In this document: positions 1-8,964 of the stretch, one piece after another
How the letters are laid out: each line of letters opens with the position of its first letter
How positions within the stretch are numbered: position 1 is the first letter of the stretch
NCBI RefSeq assembly: GCF_003751445.1
Contig: NZ_RJUU01000001.1
Location: 1,555,001 to 1,619,000 of the forward strand
Reading direction: 5' to 3'
From: Streptomyces sp. 840.1
GTDB taxonomy: Bacteria > Actinomycetota > Actinomycetes > Streptomycetales > Streptomycetaceae
DNA length: 64,000 nucleotides
Notes under the pieces: generated by a model
Databases searched by the model: none
What the model was told of the DNA's origin: nothing
The model's input: only the letters and a program-made list of their open reading frames with translations
Program-made: the position numbers and the translations under genes

Positions 1-903
1 GGCGACCAGGTCGAGGCCGAACACGGCCTCGGTGACCGGGTGTTCGACCTGGAGCCGGGTGTTCATCTCCAGGAAGTACGGCCGCCCGTCCTCGGTGACG
101 AGGAATTCGACGGTGCCGGCGCCCCGGTAGCCGACGGCCCGTGCGGCGGTCACCGCGGCGGTGTGCAGCCGCTCGCGCAGCCCGTCGTCCAGGCCGGGTG
201 CGGGGGCCTCCTCGATGACCTTCTGGTGGCGGCGCTGGAGGGAGCAGTCGCGGGTGCCGAGCGCCCAGACGCCGTCGTGCGCGTCGGCCATGATCTGGAC
301 CTCGACGTGCCGGCCGCGCTCCACGTACGGCTCCGCGAAGACCTCACCGTCTCCGAACGCGGACAGCGCCTCGGCGGCAGCGGCGGTCAACTCGCCTTCC
401 AGGTAAACCAGTTCGCGTACGATCCGCATGCCCCGGCCGCCGCCGCCGGAGGCCGCCTTGAGCAGCAGCGGCAGGTCCTCGGCGTGGGCCACGGCCGGGT
501 CGACGGGGGCGAGGAGCGGCACCCCCGCGGCGGCCATCAGCTCCTTGGCGCGGGTCTTGGACGCCATCAGCTCGATGGCCTTGACCGGCGGGCCCACCCA
601 GAGCAGCCCGGCGTCCTGGACGGCGGCGGCGAAGCCGGCGTTCTCGGAGAGGAAGCCGTACCCGGGGTGGACGGCGTCCGCGCCCGCCGCGAGGGCGGCG
701 GCCACGACGAGGTCGCCGCGCAGATACGTGTCGGAGGGGGCGGCCCCCGGCAGCCGTACGGCGGTGTCGGCCTCCCGTACGTGCAGGGCGCCGGCGTCCG
801 CGTCGGAGTACACGGCGACGGTGGCGATGCCGAGGGCCCGGCAGGTACGGAAGATCCGGCAGGCGATCTCGCCCCGGTTGGCGACGAGCAGAGTGGTGAT
901 CAT
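1..903 (-). CDS. Acyl-CoA carboxylase alpha chain (biotin carboxylase), 3' end outside window
   Basis: Biotin-dependent acyl-CoA carboxylase alpha subunit: carboxylates biotin with ATP and bicarbonate for transfer to an acyl-CoA by the beta subunit encoded just upstream. The 301 visible codons start MITTLLVANRGEIACRIF, the standard biotin carboxylase opening. They continue through an ATP-grasp fold with a glycine-rich KAASGGGGRGMR loop and reach EMNTRLQVEHPVTE, the conserved active-site stretch, near the window edge. The BCCP/biotinyl domain would lie beyond base 1. The ATG at 903 follows the beta-chain stop by 11 bases, so the two are co-transcribed. With AtuA and TIGR03084 genes in the same operon, the substrate is more likely a branched or terpenoid acyl-CoA (methylcrotonyl/geranyl type) than acetyl-CoA; that is inference. 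Confidence 0.93.
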   Translation of the reverse strand, partial: MITTLLVANRGEIACRIFRTCRALGIATVAVYSDADAGALHVREADTAVRLPGAAPSDTYLRGDLVVAAALAAGADAVHPGYGFLSENAGFAAAVQDAGLLWVGPPVKAIELMASKTRAKELMAAAGVPLLAPVDPAVAHAEDLPLLLKAASGGGGRGMRIVRELVYLEGELTAAAAEALSAFGDGEVFAEPYVERGRHVEVQIMADAHDGVWALGTRDCSLQRRHQKVIEEAPAPGLDDGLRERLHTAAVTAARAVGYRGAGTVEFLVTEDGRPYFLEMNTRLQVEHPVTEAVFGLDLVA

Positions 904-914
904 GGTGTGGGCCC

Positions 915-2513
915 TCACATCCGGAAGATGCCGAAGCCGCCGCGGGCGCCCTCGACCGGTGCCGTGTGGATCGCGGACAGGCACATCCCGAGGACGGTCC
1001 TGGTGTCGCGCGGGTCGATGACCCCGTCGTCGTACAGCCGGCCGGACAGGAACATCGGCAGGGACTCGGACTCGATCTGCTGCTCGACCATGGCGCGCAG
1101 TCCGGCGTCCGCCTCGTCGTCGTACGGGCGTCCCTTCGCGGCGGCCGAGGCGCGGGCGACGATCGACAGCACCCCGGCCAGCTGCTGCGGGCCCATGACG
1201 GCGGACTTGCTGCTCGGCCAGGCGAACAGGAAGCGCGGGTCGTAGGCCCTGCCGCACATGCCGTAGTGCCCGGCGCCGTAGGAGGCGCCCATCAGGACGG
1301 ACAGGTGCGGGACCTTCGAGTTGGACACCGCGTTGATCATCATCGCGCCGTGCTTGATGATGCCGCCCTGCTCGTACTCCTTGCCGACCATGTAGCCGGT
1401 GGTGTTGTGCAGGAAGAGGAGCGGGATGTCGCGCTGGTTGGCGAGCTGGATGAACTGCGCCGCCTTCTGCGACTCCTCGCTGAACAGCACGCCCTGCGCG
1501 TTGGCGAGGATGCCGACGGGGTAGCCGTGCAGCCGGGCCCAGCCGGTGACCAGGCTCGTCCCGTAGAGCGGCTTGAACGCGTCGAAGTCCGAGCCGTCGA
1601 CCAGCCGGGCGATAACCTCGCGCGGGTCGAAGGGCACCTTCAGATCGCCGGGGACGATGCCGATCAGCTCGCCCTCGTCGTATTTCGGCGGCTCGGCGGG
1701 CCCCGGATCGGCGTGCGCCTTGCGCCAGTTGAGACGGGCGACGATCCGCCGGGCCTGCCTCAGCGCGTCCTGCTCGTCGGCGGCGAAGTGGTCGGCAAGG
1801 CCGGAGGTGCGGGCGTGCATCCCGGCGCCGCCGAGCGACTCGTCGTCGCTCTCCTCGCCGGTGGCCATCTTCACCAGCGGCGGGCCGCCGAGGAAGACCT
1901 TGGACCGCTCCTTGATCATGACGGTGTGGTCCGACATGCCGGGCACGTACGCCCCGCCCGCCGTGGAGTTGCCGAAGACGACGGCCACGGTCGGGATGCC
2001 GGCGGCGGAGAGCCGGGTGAGATCGCGGAAGAGCGCCCCGCCCGGGATGAAGATCTCCTTCTGCGAGGGCAGATCGGCCCCTCCGGACTCCACCAGGCTG
2101 ATGACGGGCAGCCGGTTGGCGAAGGCGATCTCGTTGGCGCGCAGGGCCTTCTTCAGCGTCCAGGGGTTGGAGGCCCCGCCGCGTACGGTCGGGTCGTTGG
2201 CGGTGATCAGGCACTCCACGCCCTCGACGACCCCGATCCCGGTGACGAGCGAGGCGCCGACCGCGTAATCGCTGCCCCAGGCGGCCAGCGGCGACAGCTC
2301 CAGGAACGGGGTGTCCTGGTCGACGAGGAGCTCGATGCGCTCGCGGGCCAGCAGCTTGCCGCGCGAGCGGTGCCGCTCGACGTACTTCTCGCCGCCGCCC
2401 TCCAGCGCCTTGGCGTGCGCGGCGTCGAGGTCGGCGAGCTTGCCGAGCATGGCCGCGCGGTTCGCGGCGTATTCGGAGCTCGCGGTGTCGAGCCCGGTGG
2501 GCAGGACGGTCAT
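915..2513 (-). CDS. Acyl-CoA carboxylase beta chain (carboxyltransferase)
   Basis: Carboxyltransferase subunit of a biotin-dependent acyl-CoA carboxylase, 532 aa. It moves the carboxyl group from biotin to the acyl-CoA substrate. The protein opens MTVLPTGLDTASSEYAAN and has the two crotonase-like halves of the family: an N half with ESGGADLPSQ and NSTAGGAYVPGMSD, and a C half with GILANAQGVLFSEESQKAAQ and GASYGAGHYGMCGRAYDPRF, ending GIFRM. These motifs are closest to methylcrotonyl/geranyl-CoA carboxylase beta chains as I know the family. The start at 2513 overlaps the AtuA-family stop by 4 bases (ATGA), so translation is coupled. A much longer open frame continues upstream but is only the GC-rich shadow of the AtuA gene. 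Confidence 0.95.
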   Translation of the reverse strand: MTVLPTGLDTASSEYAANRAAMLGKLADLDAAHAKALEGGGEKYVERHRSRGKLLARERIELLVDQDTPFLELSPLAAWGSDYAVGASLVTGIGVVEGVECLITANDPTVRGGASNPWTLKKALRANEIAFANRLPVISLVESGGADLPSQKEIFIPGGALFRDLTRLSAAGIPTVAVVFGNSTAGGAYVPGMSDHTVMIKERSKVFLGGPPLVKMATGEESDDESLGGAGMHARTSGLADHFAADEQDALRQARRIVARLNWRKAHADPGPAEPPKYDEGELIGIVPGDLKVPFDPREVIARLVDGSDFDAFKPLYGTSLVTGWARLHGYPVGILANAQGVLFSEESQKAAQFIQLANQRDIPLLFLHNTTGYMVGKEYEQGGIIKHGAMMINAVSNSKVPHLSVLMGASYGAGHYGMCGRAYDPRFLFAWPSSKSAVMGPQQLAGVLSIVARASAAAKGRPYDDEADAGLRAMVEQQIESESLPMFLSGRLYDDGVIDPRDTRTVLGMCLSAIHTAPVEGARGGFGIFRM

Positions 2514-4258
2514 GCGTGCACCTCCGGTGGGAGCAGGGCCACGGGTATCTCCAGGTGGCGTGAGCGGAGCCACTCCCCCAGGGCCTTGGCCTGCGGGTCG
2601 AAGCGGTGCTGGGCGGCGACGCCCTCGCCGAGCAGCCCGTGGACGGTGAAGTTCAGGGCGCGCAGGTGGGGCAGGACATGGCGTACGACGGTGAGCGGCG
2701 CGGTCTCCGGAAGGAGTTCCCAAAAGCGCTCGACGGTGAGTTCGTGGGCCAGCCAGCGCCAGGCCGCCTCGCTCCGGACCCACACCCCGACGTTCGCGTC
2801 CCCGCCCTTGTCGCCGCTGCGGGCACCCGCGACGAGCCCGAGCGGGGCGGTACGGGTGGACTGCCCGGCCGCCAACGGTGCGGGCAGCGGCGGCTGTTCG
2901 AGCACCTCGACCTCCCGGGTCCGGGCGGCCGGCTCCTGCGCCTCGCGCCGCCCGTCGGGCAGTACGGCGAGGTGCGTGACGTCCTCGGCCGGTACGTAAC
3001 GGGCCTCGAACACCCCGTAGGGCGCGCCCTTTCCGGGCGGCGCCGTGACGTGGAAGCCCGGGTAGCTGCCGAGGGCGAGCTCGATCGCGGCGCCGGACAG
3101 GGCCCGCCCGACGGCGTCGGGGTCCTGGTCGCGGACGACGAGCCGGAGCAGGGCGCTCGCGGTCTCCTCGGTGCCGGCGTCGGCCCGGTCGGTGCGGGCC
3201 AGCTCCCACCGCACCTCGTCCGGCTGCCGCCCGGCGCGCGCGAACGCGTCGGCGATCTGGTCCCTGACGAGCCCGGCCTTGGCCTCGACGTCGAGGCCGG
3301 TGAGGACGAAGACGACCTCGTTGCGCCAGCCGCCGAGCCGGGTGAGTCCGGCCTTGAGGGTGGGCGGCGGGGCCTCGCCCCGCACCCCGGAGATCCTGAC
3401 CCGGTCGGGCCCTTCGGGGGTCAGCCGTACGGTGTCGAGCCGGGCGGTGACGTCGGGTCCCGCGTACCGGGCGCCGCCGGTCTCGTACAGCAGCTGGGCG
3501 GTGACCGTGCCGACGTCGACGACGCCGCCGGTGCCGTCGTGCTTGGTGATGACGGAGGTGCCGTCGGCGTGTATCTCGGCGACGGGGAAACCGGGGCGCC
3601 GCAGGTCGTGGCCCCGGAAGAAGGAGTAGTTCCCGCCGGTGGCCTGGGTGCCGCACTCCAGTACGTGCCCGGCGACGACGGCTCCGGCGAGCGCGTCGTG
3701 GTCCTCGGGCCCCCAGCCGAAGTGGGCGGCGGCGGGGCCGGTGACGAGGGCGGCGTCGGTGACCCGCCCGGTGACGACGACGTCGGCACCGGCCCGAAGA
3801 CAGGCGGCGATGCCCGCCCCGCCGAGGTAGGCGTTGGCGGTGAGATACCCCTCGGGCACGGGCAGGCCGTCACCCTCGACGTGCGCGACGCGCACGGGCA
3901 CGCCCACCTTCGCGGCCAGCTCCCGCACGGCGTCGGCCAGTCCGGCGGGGTTGAGGCCGCCCGCGTTGGTGACGATCCGCACCCCGCGCTCCCCGGCCAG
4001 CCCGAGCCCCTCCTCCAGTTGCCGCAGGAAGGTGGTGGCATAGCCGCGCGAGGGGTCCTTGAGGCGGCTGCGGCCGAGGATGAGCATGGTCAGCTCGGCC
4101 AGGTAGTCCCCGGTGAGGACGTCGAGGGGGCCGCCGGTGAGCATCTCGCGCACGGCGTCGAAGCGGTCGCCGTAGAACCCGGAGGCGTTGCCGATCCGCA
4201 GCGGCACGGTCGCCGGCGGCTCGGTCATCGGCGGCACGGTCACCGGCGGCTCGGTCAT
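2510..4258 (-). CDS. Acyclic terpene utilization AtuA family protein (DUF1446)
   Basis: AtuA/DUF1446-family protein of 582 aa with an extra C-terminal AtuA_C-type region, as in many actinobacterial versions. The core begins PLRIGNASGFYGDRFDAV and carries the glycine-rich VTNAGGLNPAGLAD and VVTGRVTDAALVTGPA segments. The C-terminal 120 residues contain GARSGDKGGDANVGVWV, typical of the fused domain. Family members are linked to acyclic terpenoid and branched acyl-CoA breakdown; the exact reaction is not settled. It lies between a TIGR03084 gene and the carboxylase genes, overlapping both by 4 bases. The N terminus has two near-identical MTEPPVTVPP/MTEPPATVPL repeats from a 30-bp duplication, so the start could be 4258 (chosen, coupled to the upstream stop) or the second ATG at 4228. 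Confidence 0.9.
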   Translation of the reverse strand: MTEPPVTVPPMTEPPATVPLRIGNASGFYGDRFDAVREMLTGGPLDVLTGDYLAELTMLILGRSRLKDPSRGYATTFLRQLEEGLGLAGERGVRIVTNAGGLNPAGLADAVRELAAKVGVPVRVAHVEGDGLPVPEGYLTANAYLGGAGIAACLRAGADVVVTGRVTDAALVTGPAAAHFGWGPEDHDALAGAVVAGHVLECGTQATGGNYSFFRGHDLRRPGFPVAEIHADGTSVITKHDGTGGVVDVGTVTAQLLYETGGARYAGPDVTARLDTVRLTPEGPDRVRISGVRGEAPPPTLKAGLTRLGGWRNEVVFVLTGLDVEAKAGLVRDQIADAFARAGRQPDEVRWELARTDRADAGTEETASALLRLVVRDQDPDAVGRALSGAAIELALGSYPGFHVTAPPGKGAPYGVFEARYVPAEDVTHLAVLPDGRREAQEPAARTREVEVLEQPPLPAPLAAGQSTRTAPLGLVAGARSGDKGGDANVGVWVRSEAAWRWLAHELTVERFWELLPETAPLTVVRHVLPHLRALNFTVHGLLGEGVAAQHRFDPQAKALGEWLRSRHLEIPVALLPPEVHA

Positions 4259-5049
4259 CGGGCCGCCTTCGGGTCGCGCCCGGGACCGGCCGGCCCGGCG
4301 AAGGCCTGCGCGATGCCCAGCCACACCTCGGCGTCGGGTCCCTCGGCGCGCACGGCGAGGTCGTCGCGGTGGGCGCGCTGCGTGACGAGCAGGCAGAAGT
4401 CGTGCAGCGGCCCGGTGACCCGCTGGGCCGCGCCCTCGGGCCCGTACGAGATCAACTCGCCTCCGGGTCCCTCCAGTTCCACCCGGAACTCCTCACCCGG
4501 CGCCTTGATCCCGCGCACCAGGAAGGCGTAGTCCCGCGCCCGCACCCCGATCCGCGCGACGTGCCGCAGCCGGGCGGTGGGCGTGCGGGTGACACCGACC
4601 GCGTCGGCCACGTCCTGGCCGTGCGCCCAGGTCTCCATCAGCCGCCCGGTCGCCATCGAGGCGACGCTCATGGGCGGCCCGTACCAGGGGAAGCGCGTCC
4701 CGGCGGGGGCCGCCCGAAGGGCCTCCTGGAGCCGTTCGCGCCCGGTGCGCCAGTGGGTGAGCAGGGCCTCGGGGGCGTACGCCGCCACGACCTCACCGGC
4801 CGCGTCGTCGACGAAGCCCTCGGGGTCCCGCATCGCCCTCGCGACCTCGTCACCGAAGCGCCCGGGGTCGGTGACGGAGAGCAGCGCCACCTCGTCCGTC
4901 CAGCTCAGGTGGGCCACCTGGTGGGCGACGGTCCACCCTGCGGCGGGCGTCGCCCCCGCCCACTGCGGGGCGCTCAACCCGGCTACCAGCAGGTCGAGTT
5001 CCTCGCTCTCGCTGCGCAGATCGTCGAGCACGGCTGAGGCATCGGACAC
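4255..5049 (-). CDS. TIGR03084 family (mycothiol-dependent maleylpyruvate isomerase-like) metal-binding protein
   Basis: 264-aa protein of the TIGR03084 family, with an N-terminal DinB/MDMPI-like four-helix fold expected to bind a metal ion. WTVAHQVAHLSWTDEVA (about residues 39-55) and ETWAHGQDVADAVG supply the three conserved histidines of such folds. I chose the GTG at 5049 (VSDASAVLDDLR) because a purine-rich GAGGGAG lies 7-8 bases upstream; a longer frame upstream has no ribosome site and runs into the palindrome. It is the first gene of the acyl-CoA carboxylase operon and overlaps atuA by ATGA. A thiol-dependent step or accessory role in the acyl-CoA pathway is likely, but no reaction can be assigned from sequence alone. 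Confidence 0.85.
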   Translation of the reverse strand: MSDASAVLDDLRSESEELDLLVAGLSAPQWAGATPAAGWTVAHQVAHLSWTDEVALLSVTDPGRFGDEVARAMRDPEGFVDDAAGEVVAAYAPEALLTHWRTGRERLQEALRAAPAGTRFPWYGPPMSVASMATGRLMETWAHGQDVADAVGVTRTPTARLRHVARIGVRARDYAFLVRGIKAPGEEFRVELEGPGGELISYGPEGAAQRVTGPLHDFCLLVTQRAHRDDLAVRAEGPDAEVWLGIAQAFAGPAGPGRDPKAAR

Positions 5050-5110
5050 GGTGCACTCCCTCGGGGCGTGGCGGTGTGCCCCGGAGCCTGCCAGCGGGAC
5101 CCAAAACAAT

Positions 5111-5122
5111 CAAGCATGCTTG
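5111..5122. promoter_or_regulatory. 12-bp perfect palindrome, candidate operator of the carboxylase operon
   Basis: CAAGCATGCTTG is a perfect palindrome 62 bases upstream of the first operon gene, inside an AT-richer island (5105-5136) that stands out in this GC-rich DNA. Its size and place suit a TetR- or GntR-type repressor of acyl-CoA catabolism. No such regulator gene is adjacent, so the protein that binds is unknown. Confidence 0.5.
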
Positions 5123-5266
5123 CATTATTTTTGACAGCGGCCCCGGGACGACAGCGGCGGCACCCGGTCATCGCCCGGCCGTCACCCGTCCCGGCCGCCG
5201 ATCTCCACCTGTCGTTCCACCCATGGGTCCAGGTGCGAGAGGCCCCGCGACAGCAGTCTTGAGGGC

Positions 5267-5812
5267 ATGACAACCACGGACTGGATCACCGACATCGCCC
5301 TCGTACTGGTCGTCTTCCGGCAGCTGCGGGAGGGCCGGCTGGACCTGAAGACCTTCCTGATCCCGCTGGGGATCGTCGCCTACGTGGCGCACTCGTACCT
5401 CCACAGCGTGCCCACCGGGGGCAACGACCTGGTGCTGATCGGCGCGCTGGTGGCCATCGGCGCGGCCCTCGGCATCGCGGGCGGCATCTACACCCGCATC
5501 CGGGCCGCCGGCGAGCACCTGCTGATCAAGGCCGGCGTGGCCTCCGCGGTCCTGTGGGTGCTCGGCATGGGCGCCCGCATGGGCTTCCAGATCTGGGTCT
5601 CGCACGGCGGCGGCGCCGACGACGTGGCGCGGTTCAGCATCGCCCACCACATCACCACGGATCAGGCCTGGGTCGCCGCCTTCGTCCTGATGGCGCTCAC
5701 CGAGGTCGTCACCCGGCTCGCGACGATCTACATCCGGAGCCGGCTGGTCGCCCGGCCCGAGGACCGCGCTGCGGCGACGCGGCCCGCGCCGGCCCTCGAC
5801 CGTACGGTCTGA
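5267..5812 (+). CDS. Small integral membrane protein of unknown function
   Basis: 181-aa protein with four or five hydrophobic stretches (about residues 6-16, 28-46, 53-75, 88-108 and 130-150) separated by short polar turns, and a polar tail ending in APALDRTV. It looks like a complete inner-membrane protein with no catalytic motif that I recognise. It lies 2 bases upstream of the sensor kinase start at 5815, so the three genes 5267-7769 probably form one operon; a partner or target of the two-component pair is plausible. Typical Streptomyces codon use supports that it is coding. Confidence 0.85.
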   Translation: MTTTDWITDIALVLVVFRQLREGRLDLKTFLIPLGIVAYVAHSYLHSVPTGGNDLVLIGALVAIGAALGIAGGIYTRIRAAGEHLLIKAGVASAVLWVLGMGARMGFQIWVSHGGGADDVARFSIAHHITTDQAWVAAFVLMALTEVVTRLATIYIRSRLVARPEDRAAATRPAPALDRTV

Positions 5813-5814
5813 CC

Positions 5815-7062
5815 GTGAGCTATGGTCACGCCGTGCCCGAAGCACAGAGCGCCCCCGAAGAGCGACACGAGCCCGCAGCGCAGGACGCCCCCGGAACGGG
5901 GGCGTCCTCGCGCCGGGAGTCCGGCCCCCGCCCCGTTCCCGGTCAGGACCCCCGTGTCCAGTGGGTCCTGACGCTGTTCGTCATCGGGTCCGCCTTCGCG
6001 ACGGTCCGCCCGCTCGGCCTCGACGGCCGGGGCCTCGCGGTCGCCGCGCTCCTCGTGGTCAACTCCCTCGCGCTGGCGGCACGCCACCTGCCCGAGGCAA
6101 AGGTGCCGCCCCGCGCGGCCCTGGTCTGGCTGACCCTCGGCATCGTGGCGGCGGCCGCCCTGATCGGCGTCAGCCGCAGCGGTTCGAGCTATCTCTTCGC
6201 GTACTTCCTCGTGGGCCATGCCGGATTCCGGCTGCCGGTCAGGCAGGCCGTCACCCTGGCGGCGCTCTCCGGCGCGCTGTGCGGCGGCGTCCTGTACTTC
6301 CACATCGGCCCCGGCCACCACCTGCTCCCCTGGGTCCTCGGCCTGAGCACCGGCACCCCGGTCGTGATGGGCATCGTGAACCGAGGCCGCCAGCGCGCCA
6401 TCCGGGCGGCGATCGACGCCGCCGAGTCCGCCGAGCGGGCCGCCCGTGCCGAGGCGAAGGCGGCCGTCCTGACCGAGCGCGGCCGGATCGCCCGCGACGT
6501 GCACGACGTCCTCGCCCACTCGCTGGCCGGCATCAACATGCAGCTGGAACTGGCGGACGCGCTGATCGAGACCGGCGACCTGGAGAAGGTCCGTGCGGCG
6601 AACCAGAAGGCGCACAGCCTGGTCAGGAAGAGCCTGGAACAGGCCCAGTGGACCGTGCGCGCCCTGCGCGAGGACGCCCTGCCCCTGGTCGGGAGCCTGA
6701 CCGCGCTGATCGACTCCTCCGGCCACCGCGGCGCCCTCACGGTCAGCGGGACCGTCCGTGAGGTGCCGTCCGGGGTGACCCAGAACCTGCTGCGGATCGC
6801 GCAGGAGTCGCTGACCAACGCCGCGCGGCACGCACCCGGCAGCGAAGTCCGGGTGGGGCTGACGTTCGACGCCGCATCGACGACACTGAAGATCCGCAAC
6901 AGTGCGGCGACCCGGGCGGCGCGTGCGGGCGTCGGCAGCGGAATGGGGCTGATCGGCATGCGGGAGAGGGTCGCCCTGCTGGGCGGGACGATCACCGCGG
7001 GCCCGGTCACCGAAGGACCGGACGAAGGCGGCTGGCAGGTGGAAGCGGTGATCCCGGCATGA
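5815..7062 (+). CDS. Sensor histidine kinase (NarL-type, HisKA_3)
   Basis: Membrane sensor kinase of about 415 aa that phosphorylates the response regulator encoded next. The N-terminal third holds about five to six membrane segments. A coiled linker rich in RAAIDAAESAERAARAEAKA leads into the HisKA_3 box RIARDVHDVLAHSLAG with the phospho-accepting histidine near residue 230. The ATPase part shows the N box LLRIAQESLTNAARHA and the G box GSGMGLIGMRERVALLGG. GTG at 5815 is chosen because it follows the preceding stop by 2 bases; GTG 5833 (VPEAQS) is an alternative. The stop overlaps the regulator start by ATGA. The signal is unknown. Confidence 0.92.
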   Translation: MSYGHAVPEAQSAPEERHEPAAQDAPGTGASSRRESGPRPVPGQDPRVQWVLTLFVIGSAFATVRPLGLDGRGLAVAALLVVNSLALAARHLPEAKVPPRAALVWLTLGIVAAAALIGVSRSGSSYLFAYFLVGHAGFRLPVRQAVTLAALSGALCGGVLYFHIGPGHHLLPWVLGLSTGTPVVMGIVNRGRQRAIRAAIDAAESAERAARAEAKAAVLTERGRIARDVHDVLAHSLAGINMQLELADALIETGDLEKVRAANQKAHSLVRKSLEQAQWTVRALREDALPLVGSLTALIDSSGHRGALTVSGTVREVPSGVTQNLLRIAQESLTNAARHAPGSEVRVGLTFDAASTTLKIRNSAATRAARAGVGSGMGLIGMRERVALLGGTITAGPVTEGPDEGGWQVEAVIPA

Positions 7063-7769
7063 GCGAATCCGGCAGGAGCGAGTCCGGCATGGGCGAACCC
7101 GGCGTGGGCGAGCCCGCGCGGAGCACCCAGCGGTTGCGGGTCGTCGTCGCCGACGACCAGGCCGCCGTACGCGAGCCGCTGGCCGCGGTCCTCGGTCTGG
7201 CCGACGACCTCGACGTCGTCGCGACCGCCGCCGACGGGACCGAGGTGCTGGCCGCGGTCGCCGCGGGGCCGGTGGACGTGGTCCTCATGGACCTGCGGAT
7301 GCCCGTCATGGACGGCACCGAGGCGACCCGGCGGCTCACGGAGGAGCACCCGGACGTGGCCGTCGTCGTCCTGACCACCTTCGCCGACGACGACTCCATC
7401 CTGGCCGCGCTGAGCGCGGGGGCCCGCGGCTACCTCACGAAGAACGCCGGTCGCCGCGACATCACCCGGGCGATCCGGGCCGCCGCGGCGGGACAGTCCG
7501 TACTCGACCGCGAGGTCCAGGACCGCCTCCTCGCCACCGTCCGCACGAGGCCCCCGGCCCCCGGACAGCCACTGCCCGCCGACATCACGCCCCGCGAGCG
7601 CGAGGTCCTCACGCTCATCGGCCGGGGCCTGCCGAACCGGGCCATCGCGGAGCAGCTCTTCATCAGCGAGGCCACGGTGAAGACGCACATCAACAACCTC
7701 TTCGCCAAGGCGGACATCAAGGACCGCGCCGACGCCGTCCGCCGCGCGATCGGAGCGGGCCTGGCCTGA
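7059..7769 (+). CDS. LuxR/NarL-family response regulator
   Basis: 236-aa DNA-binding response regulator. The receiver domain has acidic DD at 32-33, the phospho-acceptor Asp78 in VLMDLRMPVMDG and Lys128 in GYLTKNAG; the LuxR-type helix-turn-helix spans about 176-230 (ITPREREVLTLIGRG to VKTHINNLFAKA). It is coupled to the kinase gene by a 4-base overlap. The first 20 residues are an unusual low-complexity run of SESG/GEPG repeats arising from about four copies of a 15-base DNA repeat just after the start codon, so the true start could be later; the receiver proper begins at RLRVVVADDQ. Confidence 0.94.
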   Translation: MSESGRSESGMGEPGVGEPARSTQRLRVVVADDQAAVREPLAAVLGLADDLDVVATAADGTEVLAAVAAGPVDVVLMDLRMPVMDGTEATRRLTEEHPDVAVVVLTTFADDDSILAALSAGARGYLTKNAGRRDITRAIRAAAAGQSVLDREVQDRLLATVRTRPPAPGQPLPADITPREREVLTLIGRGLPNRAIAEQLFISEATVKTHINNLFAKADIKDRADAVRRAIGAGLA

Positions 7770-7784
7770 CGGCCCCGACCCGAC

Positions 7785-7803
7785 GGGCCGGCCTCCCCGG
7801 CCC
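7785..7803. terminator. Hairpin between convergent genes
   Basis: Arms GGGCCGG and CCGGCCC around a 5-base loop lie between the response regulator stop (7769) and the convergent hydrolase stop (7835). No T-run, as is usual for actinobacterial terminators; it could serve both strands. Confidence 0.45.
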
Positions 7804-7834
7804 TGCCCCGACCGCCCCCCGGCGAAGCCGGTGT

Positions 7835-8794
7835 TCAGCTCGCCGGGGTGGCGACCATGCCCTCGATCTCCTTGAGCACGAGATCGGGGCGGTCCTTCGG
7901 GACGTCGTGGGAACTGCCCTCGGCGGTGACGAGCGTCCGGTCGGGCCCGCTCTTGACGAAGAGGGTGGCGGCGTCGCGCCAGCGCTGGGCGTCCACGGGG
8001 GACGCCTCGAGCGGGGTCTTCTCCGAGACGATGTACGTGGCCGGCACTCCGTCCGGCCAGACGACCTTGTGGAAGGCACGGTGCATCGGGACGTAGCTCG
8101 CCGCGGTGGACAGGAGCTGGCGGTTCTTCGGGTCGTCGGGGTCCTTCTTCGCGGCGGCCACCTGGGGCGCGCTCGCCGCCGCGAGACGGGCGATCTCCTC
8201 GTCGGTGAAGAGCTGGGGCAGATTGGCGTCGACCAGGACGGCGCCGGAGAGCATCTTCGGGTTCTCCTTCGCGAAGTAGTTCGCGATCTCCCCGGCCTGG
8301 GAGTGGGACACCAGGGTCACGTTCCCCCTGACACCCAGCTGGTGCAGCCCCGCTTCGAGGTCACTGACCGCGCTCTCCACCTTCCACGGTCCGGGCACCA
8401 CGTCGCTCTTGCCGAGTCCGGGCCGGTCGTACGTGATGACGGTGGCGCCGGTGTCCGCGTGGAGCCTGGGGACGAGGTCGTTCCAGTAGGAGGAGTCCTC
8501 GCCGCCGCCCGAGTCCAGGACGATCGTGCGGCCGTTGCCCTGGGTGACGTGAAAGGCCACGCGGTGACCCTCGTTGGTGATCATGCGCAGCTTCGACGCG
8601 CCCGCCGCGGCCGCCGGAGAGGCCGCCGGGTGCGAGGCGGCGGGCCGGGAGGCGGCGGCCGGGTGCGAGGCGGCGGACTTCGGGGCGGGGTCGCTGTCGC
8701 CACAGGCCGTGACGGCACCGGCGGTCAGGGTCAGCAGGGCGAGGGCCGACAGAGCGCGGTACGTGGACCGGTGCTTCGGGGAAAGGCGCGACAT
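7835..8794 (-). CDS. Alpha/beta hydrolase lipoprotein
   Basis: 319-aa secreted alpha/beta hydrolase, probably lipid-anchored. The start MSRLSPKHRSTYRAL at 8794 has an AAGGA ribosome site 7-8 bases upstream. It leads to a hydrophobic core and a lipobox-like AGAVTAC near residues 26-32, then a Ser/Ala/Pro-rich linker with repeated SHPAA units. The hydrolase core has the oxyanion stretch IVLDSGGGEDSSYWND, YDRPGLGKSD and a nucleophile elbow VSHSQAGEIA in which the usual first Gly is Ser. A late histidine in EGSSHDVPKDRP completes the triad. Substrate unknown. It stands alone, convergent with the preceding regulator. Confidence 0.88.
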   Translation of the reverse strand: MSRLSPKHRSTYRALSALALLTLTAGAVTACGDSDPAPKSAASHPAAASRPAASHPAASPAAAAGASKLRMITNEGHRVAFHVTQGNGRTIVLDSGGGEDSSYWNDLVPRLHADTGATVITYDRPGLGKSDVVPGPWKVESAVSDLEAGLHQLGVRGNVTLVSHSQAGEIANYFAKENPKMLSGAVLVDANLPQLFTDEEIARLAAASAPQVAAAKKDPDDPKNRQLLSTAASYVPMHRAFHKVVWPDGVPATYIVSEKTPLEASPVDAQRWRDAATLFVKSGPDRTLVTAEGSSHDVPKDRPDLVLKEIEGMVATPAS

Positions 8795-8964
8795 GGCTGA
8801 TCCTTCGGGGACTTGGGGTGCGAGCTGCTTGCAGGTCCAATCATTCGGAAATGCGGCAGGCCGAAGAATCCGTCTGGCACGCCTGTCGGCGGTGGCGTTG
8901 AAGCCCGTGGGCACGCGGGGGTTAGCCCCCGAAGACGATCACGGGAGGAGCTGTCCGGCAGCTC

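Noticed and set aside
915..3656. One long 913-codon minus-strand frame spanning two genes
   Set aside because: Its N-terminal half has Arg/Pro-rich shadow composition; the carboxylase starts at 2513 with a coupled ATGA.
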